Source: Spirosoma sp. KUDC1026 (GTDB lineage: Bacteria; Bacteroidota; Bacteroidia; Cytophagales; Spirosomataceae). Taken from it: DNA of 64,000 bases. The DNA lies in the NCBI RefSeq assembly GCF_013375035.1, contig NZ_CP056032.1:1100001-1164000 (forward strand), read 5' to 3'. Of the stretch, positions 54,529 through 63,865 are shown one piece after another. Each line of letters opens with the position of its first letter. Within the stretch, counting starts at the first letter, position 1. The position numbers were made by a program, and so were the translations under genes. The notes under the pieces were generated by a model. That model was not told where the DNA came from. It ran no database searches and saw only the letters and a program-made list of their open reading frames with translations.

Positions 54529-55494
54529 ATGCGCCGTTTTCTGCTGACAGGCTTTCGCCACACGCTTATTGTTCTGGGAATCGTATTGGCTGCCATCGGG
54601 TGCAGCCCGGAAGAAGCGACCGTAGCCGAGCCCAAAACCATTACGGATATTATACTGGAAGATGAACAGTTCAGTATGTTACGGGCGGCCATGAATTACG
54701 CCGGTCTGGGTGATACGTTCAAAGGCGGTAACCTGACGCTGTTTGCACCAACCAATGCTGCGTTTACAGCCGCCGGTTTGGGTAATGATGCGGCTATCCG
54801 CGCCCGTACACCCGGTCAGGTTCAGGCGATGCTGCTATATCATCTGCTGCCTGCGCCCGTCGAAACCGGGGCGTTGCCAACGGGGCAGAACGCCATCGAT
54901 ATGGCGAATAAGGGTACGGCGTTTATCAACAAAACCAGCGACGCGGTTATTGCGATCAATAATGCCAGCATTACGCGGACTAACGTAGCAACTGCCAATG
55001 GCTATATTCAGGTTATTGATCGGGTGCTGACACCATCAACCGGAAATCTGCTGGCGGCTATCGAGGGCAATCCGGACCTGACACTACTGGCGGCTGCCAT
55101 CCGGCGGGTGGGTACAACGAATACAACGATTGCCACTACGTTCAGCACGACCGCTACATCCATGACAAACCCGGCTACGGTGTTTGCGCCCAATAATGCC
55201 GCCTTCCAGGCCGACGGTCGGTTTACAACTCAGACAGCCATCGCTTCCGCCAATCAGCAGACGCTGGCGAATCTGCTGCTCTATCATATGGTGTCGGGGC
55301 TGGTATTTTCGAATCAGATTCAGACGGGGTCGCTGATTTCTTCGTTTAATAATAGTCGATTCACAACGATTGTTGCCGGGGGGCTGGTTACGCTCAAAGG
55401 CAACAGTAATTTCCGGACGGGTTCCGTTAAAACGGCCGATCAGGTGGCTAATAATGGCGTTCTACACGTTATCGATCAGGTTATGCTGCCCTGA
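54529..55494 (+). CDS. Lipoprotein with two fasciclin (FAS1) domains
   Basis: A 321-residue lipoprotein with signal and lipobox AIGC (Cys24). Two FAS1 domains follow. The first (about residues 37-165) starts ILEDEQFSMLRAAMNYAGL, has NLTLFAPTNAAF and HLLPAPVETGALPTG, and ends with the H2-like NGYIQVIDRVLTP. The second (about 170-320) repeats the pattern: FAPNNAAFQADGRF, LLYHMVSGLVFSN, and ends NGVLHVIDQVMLP. FAS1 domains mediate adhesion in many systems; the partner here is unknown. The start at 54529 is chosen because the lipoprotein signal begins there. Confidence 0.9.
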   Translation: MRRFLLTGFRHTLIVLGIVLAAIGCSPEEATVAEPKTITDIILEDEQFSMLRAAMNYAGLGDTFKGGNLTLFAPTNAAFTAAGLGNDAAIRARTPGQVQAMLLYHLLPAPVETGALPTGQNAIDMANKGTAFINKTSDAVIAINNASITRTNVATANGYIQVIDRVLTPSTGNLLAAIEGNPDLTLLAAAIRRVGTTNTTIATTFSTTATSMTNPATVFAPNNAAFQADGRFTTQTAIASANQQTLANLLLYHMVSGLVFSNQIQTGSLISSFNNSRFTTIVAGGLVTLKGNSNFRTGSVKTADQVANNGVLHVIDQVMLP

Positions 55495-55585
55495 CTGGTA
55501 AAAAAAAAGTCAACGGTTTGCCAACGTTTCGCCACGAATAGGGGTCAGTAAGCGTAGTAACAATTGGTAGTTAATAGTTTTTTTC

Positions 55586-56467
55586 ATGCGCAAGCTCTTT
55601 TTACCCATCCTCGGCGTCGTATTAATGAGCGGTCTGACCGCCTGTATGAAATCAGTCGATTCATCAACCGAACAATACACGCAGAACGATACCGACATTA
55701 AGAATTACGTTACGCAGAGTAACGCTCAATGGACACCGAGCAGCACGGGGCTCTATTACCGGACGCTCGTGGCTAAGCCAACGGCTAAACAGGCGGCTGT
55801 TGGCGAAGAGGTTGAATTTACGTACAAGGCGACCAATATACTGACGGGCGCGATCGTCGATACAACCATAAAAGGATACCCGGTTTACTACCCACTGGGC
55901 GTAAACTCAATTCTGCCCGGCCTGGAAGAAGGCGTAAGTCTGATGCGGGAAGGAGAAACGACGGCGCTGCTGATCCCCTCATACCTGGGTTATGGCAGTG
56001 AAGCTAAAAAGAATCTGCCCGCTTATTCAGTTGTTCGGTTCGACGTAACGCTGAACCGCTCCCGGACGCAGGATGAGCAAATTAATGAGTACATCACGGC
56101 TCAGAAATTTATGAATATCGAATCGACCGGGACCGGACTGCGGTTCATCAGAACGAAAGAAGTAGCAGGAGCCTCCACGCCAGGTATTGGCCAGACGCTG
56201 ACCATTCGATACAAAGGTAAAATGCTACGTTCGGCATCGGCTTTTGACAGTACAGGAACCAGTACGTTCGATGCTGTATTGGGTCGTAATACGTACGTAA
56301 AAGGTTTTGAAGAAGGTCTGGCGAAATTAAAGATCGGAGAATCGGCCACTATTATCTTCCCATCCACACTTGGGTATGGAACAACGGGAGTAGTCAGCAA
56401 TAACCGCTATGTAATTACGCCGTATGCGCCATTACGGTTCGACATTGAGCTGGTGTCAGCTAAGTAA
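55586..56467 (+). CDS. Lipoprotein with two FKBP-type prolyl isomerase domains
   Basis: A 293-residue lipoprotein (signal plus lipobox LTAC, Cys20) with two FKBP domains. The first (about residues 47-155) has GEEVEFTYKATNIL, LPGLEEGVSLMREGETTALLIPSYLGYGS and ends with SVVRFDVTLNR. The second (about 180-292) has GQTLTIRYKGKML, VKGFEEGLAKLKIGESATIIFPSTLGYGTTG and ends APLRFDIELVSAK. Aromatic active-site positions are only partly kept, so isomerase activity is not certain. It probably helps outer-envelope protein folding. A terminator follows. Confidence 0.92.
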   Translation: MRKLFLPILGVVLMSGLTACMKSVDSSTEQYTQNDTDIKNYVTQSNAQWTPSSTGLYYRTLVAKPTAKQAAVGEEVEFTYKATNILTGAIVDTTIKGYPVYYPLGVNSILPGLEEGVSLMREGETTALLIPSYLGYGSEAKKNLPAYSVVRFDVTLNRSRTQDEQINEYITAQKFMNIESTGTGLRFIRTKEVAGASTPGIGQTLTIRYKGKMLRSASAFDSTGTSTFDAVLGRNTYVKGFEEGLAKLKIGESATIIFPSTLGYGTTGVVSNNRYVITPYAPLRFDIELVSAK

Positions 56468-56486
56468 TTAACTGAATCACTCGTTG

Positions 56487-56517
56487 AAAAGGGTCGCCAT
56501 GTGGCGGCCCTTTTTTT
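56487..56517 (+). terminator. Terminator after the FKBP gene
   Basis: AAAAGGGTCGCC/GGCGGCCCTTTT (56487-56498 with 56503-56514, one mispair), then a T-run. Confidence 0.85.
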
Positions 56518-56529
56518 GTGTTTTCTGTA

Positions 56530-56657
56530 TGGCTGGTGTTAAACCCTGCCTATTATTTATTTGGTATTATTAACTATATACTTTTTATAATTTGATGAAC
56601 TAATAGAAATGTAAAATAATATTTTATATGTTTGCAATGAGTACAAATACGTAACCT
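56530..56657 (+). promoter_or_regulatory. AT-rich promoter region of the TonB-dependent receptor
   Basis: This 128-bp stretch is far richer in A and T than the rest of the window. TATGTTTG at 56627-56634 fits the TAnnTTTG box, 23 bp before the ATG; no TTTG at the right distance is clear. Confidence 0.45.
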
Positions 56658-59642
56658 ATGTTAAATAATTACTTAAAGAGTCGAATTGCATTAAGTTTTA
56701 CGTTTAGTTTATTGACACTAGCATCAGTGCTGGCACAGGGAATCAAAGGGAAAGTTACCGACGAGATTACCGGTTCGGCTATTCCCGGGGCCACGGTGAC
56801 CGTTCTGAACACAAGTGCTGGCGCGACAACCGATGCCGAAGGGAATTACACCTTACAGGTAGCGCCCGGCAATTACACCTTACGGGTAAGTTTTGTCGGA
56901 TACGGATCGCAGGGAGTAACGACTAGCGTCGAAGCCGGGGGTACAACCACAGTCGATGTGAAACTACGAGAAAGCGCGTCCAGCCTGTCAGAAGTGGTTG
57001 TTACGGGTTCACGGGCGCAGACCGCCCGGACTAATATTCAGACGGTGGCCCCCGTTGATGTAATCTCAACCAAAGAGTTAAAAGGATTCGCTCAGGTCGA
57101 CGTCAGCCAGATCCTGAACTACGTAGCCCCTTCGTTTAACTCAAACCGCCAGACTGTAACGGACGGAACGGACCACATCGACCCGGCCTCGCTGCGGGGA
57201 CTTGGGCCCGACCAGGTCCTGGTACTGCTAAACGGCAAACGTCGGCATACGACGGCGCTGGTCAACATTAACGGATCGGTGGGCCGTGGTTCGGTTGGAA
57301 CCGACATGAACGCCATCCCGGTAGCGGCCATTGAACGTATTGAAGTGTTGCGCGATGGCGCTGCTGCTCAGTATGGTTCCGATGCCATTGCCGGGGTAAT
57401 CAACGTCGTCCTCAAAAAAGGATATAGTGGTTTGACTGCGTCGCTGACTGGTGGCCAGAGCTTTACGACCATGAATTACAATGTACCCATTATCGGAGGG
57501 GGGACCCAGCAACGCAGCCAGCGACTGCACGACGGTGGTGTGTTGCAGTTCGATATTTCAAAAGGGTTTCGCCTGGGATCGCGGGGTTCGTTAATGATTG
57601 CCGGCCAGGTGCAGGACCGGGGCCGAACAAACCGCAGTGGTGAGGACAATGCGCCGACGATTTACCTGGGTGCTAACGCGGGCTTTCCAGCAACGCCCAC
57701 CGGGCAGGTGCAAAACACCTTCCGGACGCAGTTGCTGGCCCAGGATCAGACACTCATCCAGCAGCGTGGTTATGATCGGCACAACATGGTTATCGGTAAC
57801 TCGTCGGCGCGGAACTACGAACTTTTCGCGAATGGTAACCTGCCCGTTGGTCAGAGTGGGAATTTTTATTTCACCGGTGGCGCTTCGTACCGGACCGGCA
57901 CGGGTTATGGAAACAATCGAATTCCCGTATCGCGGGTGCAACAGCCGCTCAGCGCCGATGGCTCGCTCTTCTACCCGGACGGGTTTCTGCCAGCCATCAA
58001 AGCAACGATCAACGACCGGTCGTTACTGGCGGGCTACAAAACCAAACTTGGTCAGTGGAATATGGACCTGAGTAATACCTATGGCCAGAATGCCTTCCGG
58101 TTCGACGTGGAGAACTCGGGCAATGCTTCGCTGCCAAACAGCAATACACAGCAGACACAGTTCTATGCGGGGAATCTGCGATTCAGCCAGAATACGGCAA
58201 ACCTCGATTTCTCGCGCCTGTATGAGCAGAAGTGGGGCGTTCGCAGCCTGAACCTGGCGTTCGGGGCCGAGTACCGTATGGAGAACTTCCGGATTGAAGC
58301 CGGGGAAGCCAACTCATACATTGGGGCCGACATCAGAAAATCGGTTCCGCTGGCTCCTTATACCATCAATGGTGCGTCGCCTGGAACGACGCTGGCACTG
58401 CCTGGCTCGCAGGTATTCCCCGGTTATCAGCCATCGGATGCCATCAACAAATCGCGCTCGAACATAAGCCTGTACGCTGATGTCGAGGGTGAACTGTTCC
58501 GCCGGCTGCTGCTGGACGCGGCCGCGCGCTACGAAAATTTCACGGATTTTGGCTCGAAGCTGACGGGTAAACTGGCGGGCCGGTTACGGATCTTTGACGG
58601 GCTGAACCTGCGGGGGGCTATCAGTACCGGCTTCCGGGCACCCAGCCTGCACCAACGCTATTTCCAGAACACCAGTACGCAGTTTGTGAGCGGTATTCCG
58701 TCAAACACTCTGACCGTAAACAACGACAACCCGATTGCCCGGCAGACCATTGGTGTCGATGCCCTGCGCCCCGAAACGTCGGTAAACTATACGCTGGGGC
58801 TGACCAGCCAGTTGGGCCGGCAGTTTTCTATCACGATCGATGCGTACCAGATTGACATTAAAGACCGGATTCTGTACTCGGGTTCGTTCAGTCGTGCCGT
58901 GCTGGGCTTTGCCGCCGATCAGTACGTGGGTATCAACAACGTTCGCTTCTTCGCCAACGCGGCTAACACCCGAACCCGGGGTATCGACATCGTCGCTACC
59001 GAACGCATGAAAGTAGGGGCTGGGCAGCTCAGTATCACGGCTGCAATCAACTTCAACAAAAATCTCGTTCAGTCGATCAATCCAACACCAGTTATCAACA
59101 GTGCAGCCAATAATGAAGGCAAAGGTGGTAACCCCGATACGTGGTTCCGCAATATCTTCTTCGACCGCTCGCAGGTAGCCCTGCTGGAAACGGGTCAGCC
59201 GCAGAACAAGATCAACCTGAGTGCTACGTACTCGATTGGTAAGTTTGATATTACGGCGCGAACCGTTCGCTTTGGCTCGGTAACGAATAAAACCAACCTC
59301 GATCCGTACGCCACGAACGCGAGCGGTGCGTACTACAACGCCCAGTTCGCCCGGAATGAGAACGGCGCGCCCTACATCGATCAGACTTTTACGCCGATCT
59401 GGATTACCGACCTAACACTCAATTACCGGGTGAACAAAATCATTTCGCTGACGGTTGGCGCAAATAACCTGCTCGACGTGTATCCGAACCAGATCTACAT
59501 CGACCCACGTAACGCGGTCGGTTCGATTGACTACGCATCAGGTCGTGATGCGTCGAACCGGGGCCGTTTTCTGTTCGGTTCGAACCAGGGCGGTTTCAAC
59601 GGCCGCTTCCTGTTTGGTCGCCTGAACGTTTCAATGCCCTAA
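56658..59642 (+). CDS. TonB-dependent receptor with carboxypeptidase-regulatory N-terminal domain
   Basis: Outer-membrane active-transport receptor, 994 residues. Signal peptide 1-26 (cleavage near VLAQ), then a CarboxypepD_reg-like domain about residues 27-112 (IKGKVTDEITGSAIPGATVTVLN, DAEGNYTLQVAPGNYTLRVSFVGY), a plug about 115-245 (LSEVVVTGSRAQ, LGPDQVLVLLNGKRRH, IPVAAIERIEVLRDGAAAQYGSDAIAGVINVVLKKGY), and a long 22-strand barrel ending GRFLFGRLNVSMP. No SusD gene is adjacent, so a polysaccharide-utilisation role is not supported; the substrate could be a siderophore, vitamin or other compound. It stands alone between terminators. Confidence 0.93.
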   Translation: MLNNYLKSRIALSFTFSLLTLASVLAQGIKGKVTDEITGSAIPGATVTVLNTSAGATTDAEGNYTLQVAPGNYTLRVSFVGYGSQGVTTSVEAGGTTTVDVKLRESASSLSEVVVTGSRAQTARTNIQTVAPVDVISTKELKGFAQVDVSQILNYVAPSFNSNRQTVTDGTDHIDPASLRGLGPDQVLVLLNGKRRHTTALVNINGSVGRGSVGTDMNAIPVAAIERIEVLRDGAAAQYGSDAIAGVINVVLKKGYSGLTASLTGGQSFTTMNYNVPIIGGGTQQRSQRLHDGGVLQFDISKGFRLGSRGSLMIAGQVQDRGRTNRSGEDNAPTIYLGANAGFPATPTGQVQNTFRTQLLAQDQTLIQQRGYDRHNMVIGNSSARNYELFANGNLPVGQSGNFYFTGGASYRTGTGYGNNRIPVSRVQQPLSADGSLFYPDGFLPAIKATINDRSLLAGYKTKLGQWNMDLSNTYGQNAFRFDVENSGNASLPNSNTQQTQFYAGNLRFSQNTANLDFSRLYEQKWGVRSLNLAFGAEYRMENFRIEAGEANSYIGADIRKSVPLAPYTINGASPGTTLALPGSQVFPGYQPSDAINKSRSNISLYADVEGELFRRLLLDAAARYENFTDFGSKLTGKLAGRLRIFDGLNLRGAISTGFRAPSLHQRYFQNTSTQFVSGIPSNTLTVNNDNPIARQTIGVDALRPETSVNYTLGLTSQLGRQFSITIDAYQIDIKDRILYSGSFSRAVLGFAADQYVGINNVRFFANAANTRTRGIDIVATERMKVGAGQLSITAAINFNKNLVQSINPTPVINSAANNEGKGGNPDTWFRNIFFDRSQVALLETGQPQNKINLSATYSIGKFDITARTVRFGSVTNKTNLDPYATNASGAYYNAQFARNENGAPYIDQTFTPIWITDLTLNYRVNKIISLTVGANNLLDVYPNQIYIDPRNAVGSIDYASGRDASNRGRFLFGSNQGGFNGRFLFGRLNVSMP

Positions 59643-59660
59643 TCCATAGATGATTAAAAG

Positions 59661-59698
59661 CACGAAGCCCGGCCGATTCGAATCGGCCGGGCTTTTGT
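59661..59698. terminator. Bidirectional terminator (TonB receptor / SDR)
   Basis: Perfect palindrome AAGCCCGGCCGATT-CG-AATCGGCCGGGCTT at 59665-59694 with flanking T/A runs, between convergent genes. Confidence 0.9.
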
Positions 59699-59719
59699 GT
59701 GTTGATAGAGCCTGACGGT

Positions 59720-60514
59720 TCATTTTGGTGCCATTCGGATAGCGCCATCCAGTCGGATGACCTCGCCGTTCAGTATGGGATTTTCGATGATGGCCTGGAC
59801 CAACTGGGCGTATTCGGCCGGGCGGCCCAATCGGGCAGGAAAGGGTACCTGCTGACCCAGTGAAAGGCGAGCGTCTTCGGGTAAGCCCGCCAGGAGCGGG
59901 GTTTCGAACAAGCCGGGCGCAATCGTCATGACCCGAATGCCCGACCGGGCCAGATCGCGGGCAATGGGCAAGGTCATACTGGCAATTCCGCCTTTTGAAG
60001 CCGCATAGGCTGCCTGACCAATCTGTCCGTCGAAAGCGGCTATCGATGCCGTATTGACAATAACGCCCCGCTCACCCGCAAACGGACTATCGTTAGGCTG
60101 AGGATCGTTATGCTCCATTGCCAGGGCCGCCAGTCGAACGACGTTGAACGTACCAATCAGGTTAATCGCAATAACTTTCTGGAAGACGGCCAGCGAATGA
60201 GCCCCGTACATACCGGCAACCTTTCCCACGGTTTTTCGGGCTTCGGCAATGCCCGCGCAGTTGACATTGATATGGAGGCCACCAAACAATTCGACGGCCA
60301 GGTTGACGGCCGCCTGTACGTCAGCTTCGTTGGTTACATCAGTCTTGATAAATCGCGTGTTAGAGCCGAGTTCATCGGCCAGCGCTGTGCCGCGCTGCTC
60401 GTTCAGATCGGCAATGACTACGTTGGCACCCTGACTGACCAGCAGCCGGGCGGTGGCTTCGCCCAGGCCAGAGGCTCCTCCGGAAATTAAAGCGGTGGAT
60501 CGAGATACATCCAT
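59720..60514 (-). CDS. SDR family dehydrogenase, 3-hydroxyacyl-CoA dehydrogenase type-2-like
   Basis: Short-chain dehydrogenase of 264 residues. Cofactor motif [13 protein letters not shown] (residues 10-22), Asp36 region [10 protein letters not shown] favouring [11 protein letters not shown] near residue 86, the catalytic Ser in [10 protein letters not shown] (near 155), Tyr-x3-Lys in AAYAASKGG (Tyr168, Lys172), and [37 protein letters not shown] at the end. The insertion [19 protein letters not shown] after NCAGIAEA is the pattern of HSD17B10-type enzymes that act on 3-hydroxyacyl-CoA and steroids. The likely role is fatty-acid or branched-chain amino-acid breakdown. It follows the HAD gene by 7 bp. 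Confidence 0.9.
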   Translation of the reverse strand: MDVSRSTALISGGASGLGEATARLLVSQGANVVIADLNEQRGTALADELGSNTRFIKTDVTNEADVQAAVNLAVELFGGLHINVNCAGIAEARKTVGKVAGMYGAHSLAVFQKVIAINLIGTFNVVRLAALAMEHNDPQPNDSPFAGERGVIVNTASIAAFDGQIGQAAYAASKGGIASMTLPIARDLARSGIRVMTIAPGLFETPLLAGLPEDARLSLGQQVPFPARLGRPAEYAQLVQAIIENPILNGEVIRLDGAIRMAPK

Positions 60515-60521
60515 ACCATCG

Positions 60522-61214
60522 TTAGAGAATATCCATCAGTTCGCTCCAGTGGCGAATGTTATACGTAGGCTGTTCATCAACTGAAATACCCGCCGGATTG
60601 TAAAACACCGTATCGAGTCCGGCACCTTTGGCCCCCAGAATGTCGGCTTCATAATTATCGCCAATCATCAGGCTGTCAGCTGCGTTGGCTCCGCTGATAC
60701 GTAGCGCGTATTCGAAAACCAGTGGATCGGGCTTCTTGGCATTGGCGTTTTCGCTGGTAACCACGTTGGTAAAGTAGTGGGCTATTTCGGCGCTGTCCAT
60801 TTTGATAGCCTGAATCTCAGCAAAACCATTCGTGATGATATGCATGGGATAGCGCCCATGCAGGTGATCCAGCAGTTCTCTGGCTGATTCAAGCAAATGC
60901 GGTTTGTAAGGCAGCAGGCGCAGGTATTCGGCGTTGAGATCGGCTTTGATCAGAGCGGGGTCAATGCCCAGTGCGCGGAAAGCCATCGGGAATCGATTCT
61001 CCCGAATGTATGTGTGCTCAATCAAGTTTTTGTCGTAGTCGGCCCAGAGTTTCTTGTTGATGTCGATGAAGTGACGGCTAAACTCGCTTTCTGATGTAAT
61101 ACCCGCATCGGCTAGCCGAAAGGTCGTATACAGTTCGGAAAGACATTCGGCCGAATTGCGGTCAAAGTCCCAAAGCGTGTGATCAAGGTCAAAGAAAAGG
61201 TGTTTGTAAGGCAT
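60522..61214 (-). CDS. YjjG-family HAD phosphatase (noncanonical pyrimidine nucleotidase)
   Basis: A 230-residue HAD hydrolase. Motif [16 protein letters not shown] (Asp9, Asp11), the cap domain to about residue 95, motif [12 protein letters not shown] near residue 126, motif III Lys in [14 protein letters not shown] near residue 155, and motif [27 protein letters not shown] near residue 175. The YjjG-type match suggests removal of phosphate from noncanonical pyrimidine nucleotides such as those from oxidised or halogenated bases. Seven bp upstream of the SDR gene on the same strand, so co-transcribed, though the pair has no obvious common pathway. Confidence 0.9.
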   Translation of the reverse strand: MPYKHLFFDLDHTLWDFDRNSAECLSELYTTFRLADAGITSESEFSRHFIDINKKLWADYDKNLIEHTYIRENRFPMAFRALGIDPALIKADLNAEYLRLLPYKPHLLESARELLDHLHGRYPMHIITNGFAEIQAIKMDSAEIAHYFTNVVTSENANAKKPDPLVFEYALRISGANAADSLMIGDNYEADILGAKGAGLDTVFYNPAGISVDEQPTYNIRHWSELMDIL

Positions 61215-61319
61215 AAGGAGGCAATAGGGTTACTCAACAGTTCGGCTGATCATTGCCACGTAGCAACGGTCAGTATAGAAATACCAATCGCAGGAAGCCG
61301 TGAAAAATTTGTTCAGCCA

Positions 61320-61376
61320 TTAGAAAAAAGCTGGCCAGTCGATAATACGTTGGTGTACGTATCAGACTGGCCAGCT
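61320..61376 (-). terminator. Terminator after the TPR/Ppx-like gene
   Basis: GCTGGCCAGTC/GACTGGCCAGC (61330-61340 with 61365-61375) with inner TACGT/ACGTA, and a T-run on the minus strand (AAAAAA on the plus strand at 61324-61329). Confidence 0.85.
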
Positions 61377-61405
61377 CGTAAGAAAATAGGCGTTATCAGC
61401 CGTGC

Positions 61406-62818
61406 TTATCGGGTGTAGAGCGACCCTTTGGCAATCGTTGATTCATATTCAAAGTTGATCGTTTCCAGGAATTTACCGGTTACCCAGCCAATATCCGAGT
61501 CACGGATAAACACCATCCGCTTGGACGAACCCTGGCGGGCATAGTCGTTCGCGGTAGCTTCGAGTAGCAGCGCGCCCGCAATGAGTTGCTTCTGGCTAAC
61601 CAGATTCTGCATCGTGCGAATATCCTGCGACGCTTTTGCCAGAACAGCGGGATCGCCGATATAGGACAGGTCGGGACGAACCAGCGATGCATAATCGCTG
61701 AGGGCGAGCCGCTTGAATTGATCGATGTCCTGTTTCGTTATAGCAACCGCCGTGGTGGTTGACTTATCGGGGTGCAGATAGGTAACCAGGGCTTTGATAA
61801 TATCACCACCAACACCAATGGTTTTGCGTTGCTGAAAACCGCTGCCTGCCGGCGCCAGACTACCTTCTGGAAGAGCGGCTATCGCCTTCTGAACGGCTTC
61901 CCGGTAAGTGTCCAGGGCCATTGTCCGGTTGGGGTCAACCTGATTCACCAAGGTCATTACGCCCAGGGGAGAAACCGTGTGGTGAAAGGATTTATTAGCA
62001 TCGAAATAGCCACCCATTGTGCTGGTATTGCCTAGATTGAGAGCAAAGGTCGTTGGCCATACTTTACGCGGAATGGCTCCAATCGTAAACAGCTCAGCTT
62101 CGCGTTCGGCCGTTAGCGTCGTGTCAATTTTCAGGCTGCTGCCACCAGGCAGAATGCTGGCCAGCTCGTCGTACAACCGGTTTTTGTTCATCAATTTACT
62201 TTCCTTACCGCCCTTGACATCGCTGCTGAAAACGATGAATACGCGCTCGTTGGGAATATTATAACGCTGGATCGAATCCAGGCAGCTTTTCAGCGCCAGC
62301 TGGCGCTGACCAACCGCGCCGGAAGCGTCACTGACCAGCGTAATATCCGGAATGTTGATAACCGAGCGAATATCTTTTTCGTAGAAATCGCTTTCGTACT
62401 GGGTCTTGAAAATCGCCAGTTTGATATCGGAAGCACCCACCTGAATGCCAGCATACAGGTTCTTGCCCGAAATATCCCGGATGATTTCATTGACCCCCCA
62501 GGCACTGGCTACGTATTTGAGCTGAGCGTACTGCCCCCGGGCAATCTCCAGGTAATGAACGGCCGCATCGTAGTCTTCCAGATCATTGTAGGACGTCCCC
62601 AGCATTTCATTGGCAACGGCTTCCCAGTAAAGATTTTTTGATTGCACGGCAGGCAGTGCCCGTTTCAGCAGACTGATGGATTCATCGGACTTGTTGACTT
62701 CCCGCAGTGTACTGGCAAGCTTGATAAAATGGATGGCCTGTGTAACAGACCGGGCATCCTGAGCAATCGCAGCCGTAATGGAGCAGGTCAGGACAAACGC
62801 GACTAACAACTTTTTCAT
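61406..62818 (-). CDS. Exported TPR protein with degenerate Ppx/GppA-like domain
   Basis: A 470-residue protein. Signal peptide 1-20 (cleavage near AIAQ), then TPR-like helices about 25-115 (ASTLREVNKSDESISLLKRAL; ANEMLGTSYNDLEDYDAAVHYLEIARGQY). Residues about 120-430 follow the Ppx/GppA phosphatase plan: YAGIQVGASDIKLAIF (phosphate loop 1), TAEREAELFTIGAI, FALNLGNTSTMGGYF with SPLGVMTLVNQV (phosphate loop 2), IGVGGDIIKALVTY, and a GALLLEATANDY end. The usual Asp of loop 1 is Gln126 and that of loop 2 is Asn261, so phosphatase activity is doubtful. Such enzymes are normally cytoplasmic; here a signal peptide places it in the periplasm. Followed by a terminator; upstream OstA-like gene is 27 bp away. 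Confidence 0.75.
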   Translation of the reverse strand: MKKLLVAFVLTCSITAAIAQDARSVTQAIHFIKLASTLREVNKSDESISLLKRALPAVQSKNLYWEAVANEMLGTSYNDLEDYDAAVHYLEIARGQYAQLKYVASAWGVNEIIRDISGKNLYAGIQVGASDIKLAIFKTQYESDFYEKDIRSVINIPDITLVSDASGAVGQRQLALKSCLDSIQRYNIPNERVFIVFSSDVKGGKESKLMNKNRLYDELASILPGGSSLKIDTTLTAEREAELFTIGAIPRKVWPTTFALNLGNTSTMGGYFDANKSFHHTVSPLGVMTLVNQVDPNRTMALDTYREAVQKAIAALPEGSLAPAGSGFQQRKTIGVGGDIIKALVTYLHPDKSTTTAVAITKQDIDQFKRLALSDYASLVRPDLSYIGDPAVLAKASQDIRTMQNLVSQKQLIAGALLLEATANDYARQGSSKRMVFIRDSDIGWVTGKFLETINFEYESTIAKGSLYTR

Positions 62819-62845
62819 TTTAAGTGAATTGGTAGGTAAACAAGA

Positions 62846-63865
62846 CTAGTGAAAACGTTTCTTTTTATTGAGTTCCCGCTCCAGATCGCTGAGATCGGCG
62901 GTATACGCGTTGGCAGAACTGGCAGTTGATCGGACCGGGGTCGTACGGACAGCCTGCCGGAATGTTGGGGCAGATGCGGTGTACACCTCCGGTGAAATCG
63001 CAACACGGGGCTGAGACTGCGCTGGTTCCGCTACGGCTGTTGGTCTTTCCAGTATCGCTGCCAGAGCGGGGTTTGTCTTCGTTTCAGGAACTACGACTGG
63101 CTGGGTATTACTGACTGGTTTGGACGTAGTGACTGGCCGGGTAACCGGCGCTGTAACTGCTACAGCCGCTGGTTCGACAACGGTCACCTCCGTTATCTGC
63201 TGAGCAGGTATGGCTTTAACCAGGCGCTGCTCGGTTACGGTCGGGTAAATCACTTTTGGTAGTTCCGTTGAACGCTGGGTAACTGTATTATACACCAGTG
63301 ATTCTGATTTTACGGTGCCCTTCCGGGTTGCCAGCTGAACGGATTGCTGACAGGTGAACTGCTTTAACTGAACGTTGTAGGTCCCTTTGAGGCTGGTTAG
63401 TACGTTTTTGTCGGTAACGATGCGGCCTTTCTGGGTGTAGGTGACAACACCGGCCGTCAGATCGTAATCGAGCTGGGTAGTGGTGAGGATGGTTCTGTGA
63501 TCCTGAAACATGACCCGGCCATACACCAGCAAATGCCGATCGGAATAAGCAAAGACGGCCGAGTCGCCACGGGCCGTTATAGAGTCTCCCTGCACGATCA
63601 GAACGTGGCCATAGGCCCTGACAGCGTGGGCCGCTACATTATGGACTGCCCGATCGCAGAACAGAACAACGCCTTTATGGCGCAGCTTAACATTGCCCGC
63701 CAGTTTCTGGGTCAGGTCCTTTGCGTCGACAACATCTGCCGTCAGTTGTTCGGGTAAATTTAAACCTGACTGGGCACGAACAGCCTGGACTACCAACAAG
63801 CCAACGACCAGGAAAATAAATCTGATAAAAAGTCCGGAGCTAAGTACACGTTTACAAGCAGCCAT
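62846..63865 (-). CDS. OstA/LptA-like protein with Pro/Thr/Val-rich tail
   Basis: A 339-residue exported protein. Signal peptide (LFIRFIFLVVGLLVVQAVRAQ). Residues about 35-200 look like the OstA/LptA fold that carries lipopolysaccharide across the periplasm: LAGNVKLRHKGVVLFCDRAVHNVAAHAVRAYGHVLIVQGDSITARGDSAVFAYSDRHLLVYGRVMF and a second repeat TILTTTQLDYDLTAGVVTYTQKGRIVTDKNVL. Residues about 205-320 are Pro/Thr/Val/Ala-rich and probably disordered. Many Bacteroidota OstA-like proteins are longer, with more repeats. It starts 135 bp from the window end and is 27 bp upstream of the TPR/Ppx-like gene, so probably in one operon with it. Confidence 0.8.
   Translation of the reverse strand: MAACKRVLSSGLFIRFIFLVVGLLVVQAVRAQSGLNLPEQLTADVVDAKDLTQKLAGNVKLRHKGVVLFCDRAVHNVAAHAVRAYGHVLIVQGDSITARGDSAVFAYSDRHLLVYGRVMFQDHRTILTTTQLDYDLTAGVVTYTQKGRIVTDKNVLTSLKGTYNVQLKQFTCQQSVQLATRKGTVKSESLVYNTVTQRSTELPKVIYPTVTEQRLVKAIPAQQITEVTVVEPAAVAVTAPVTRPVTTSKPVSNTQPVVVPETKTNPALAAILERPTAVAEPAQSQPRVAISPEVYTASAPTFRQAVRTTPVRSTASSANAYTADLSDLERELNKKKRFH

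Noticed and set aside
56658..59642. SusC-type receptor of a polysaccharide utilisation locus
   Set aside because: No SusD, glycoside hydrolase or matching sensor lies next to it.
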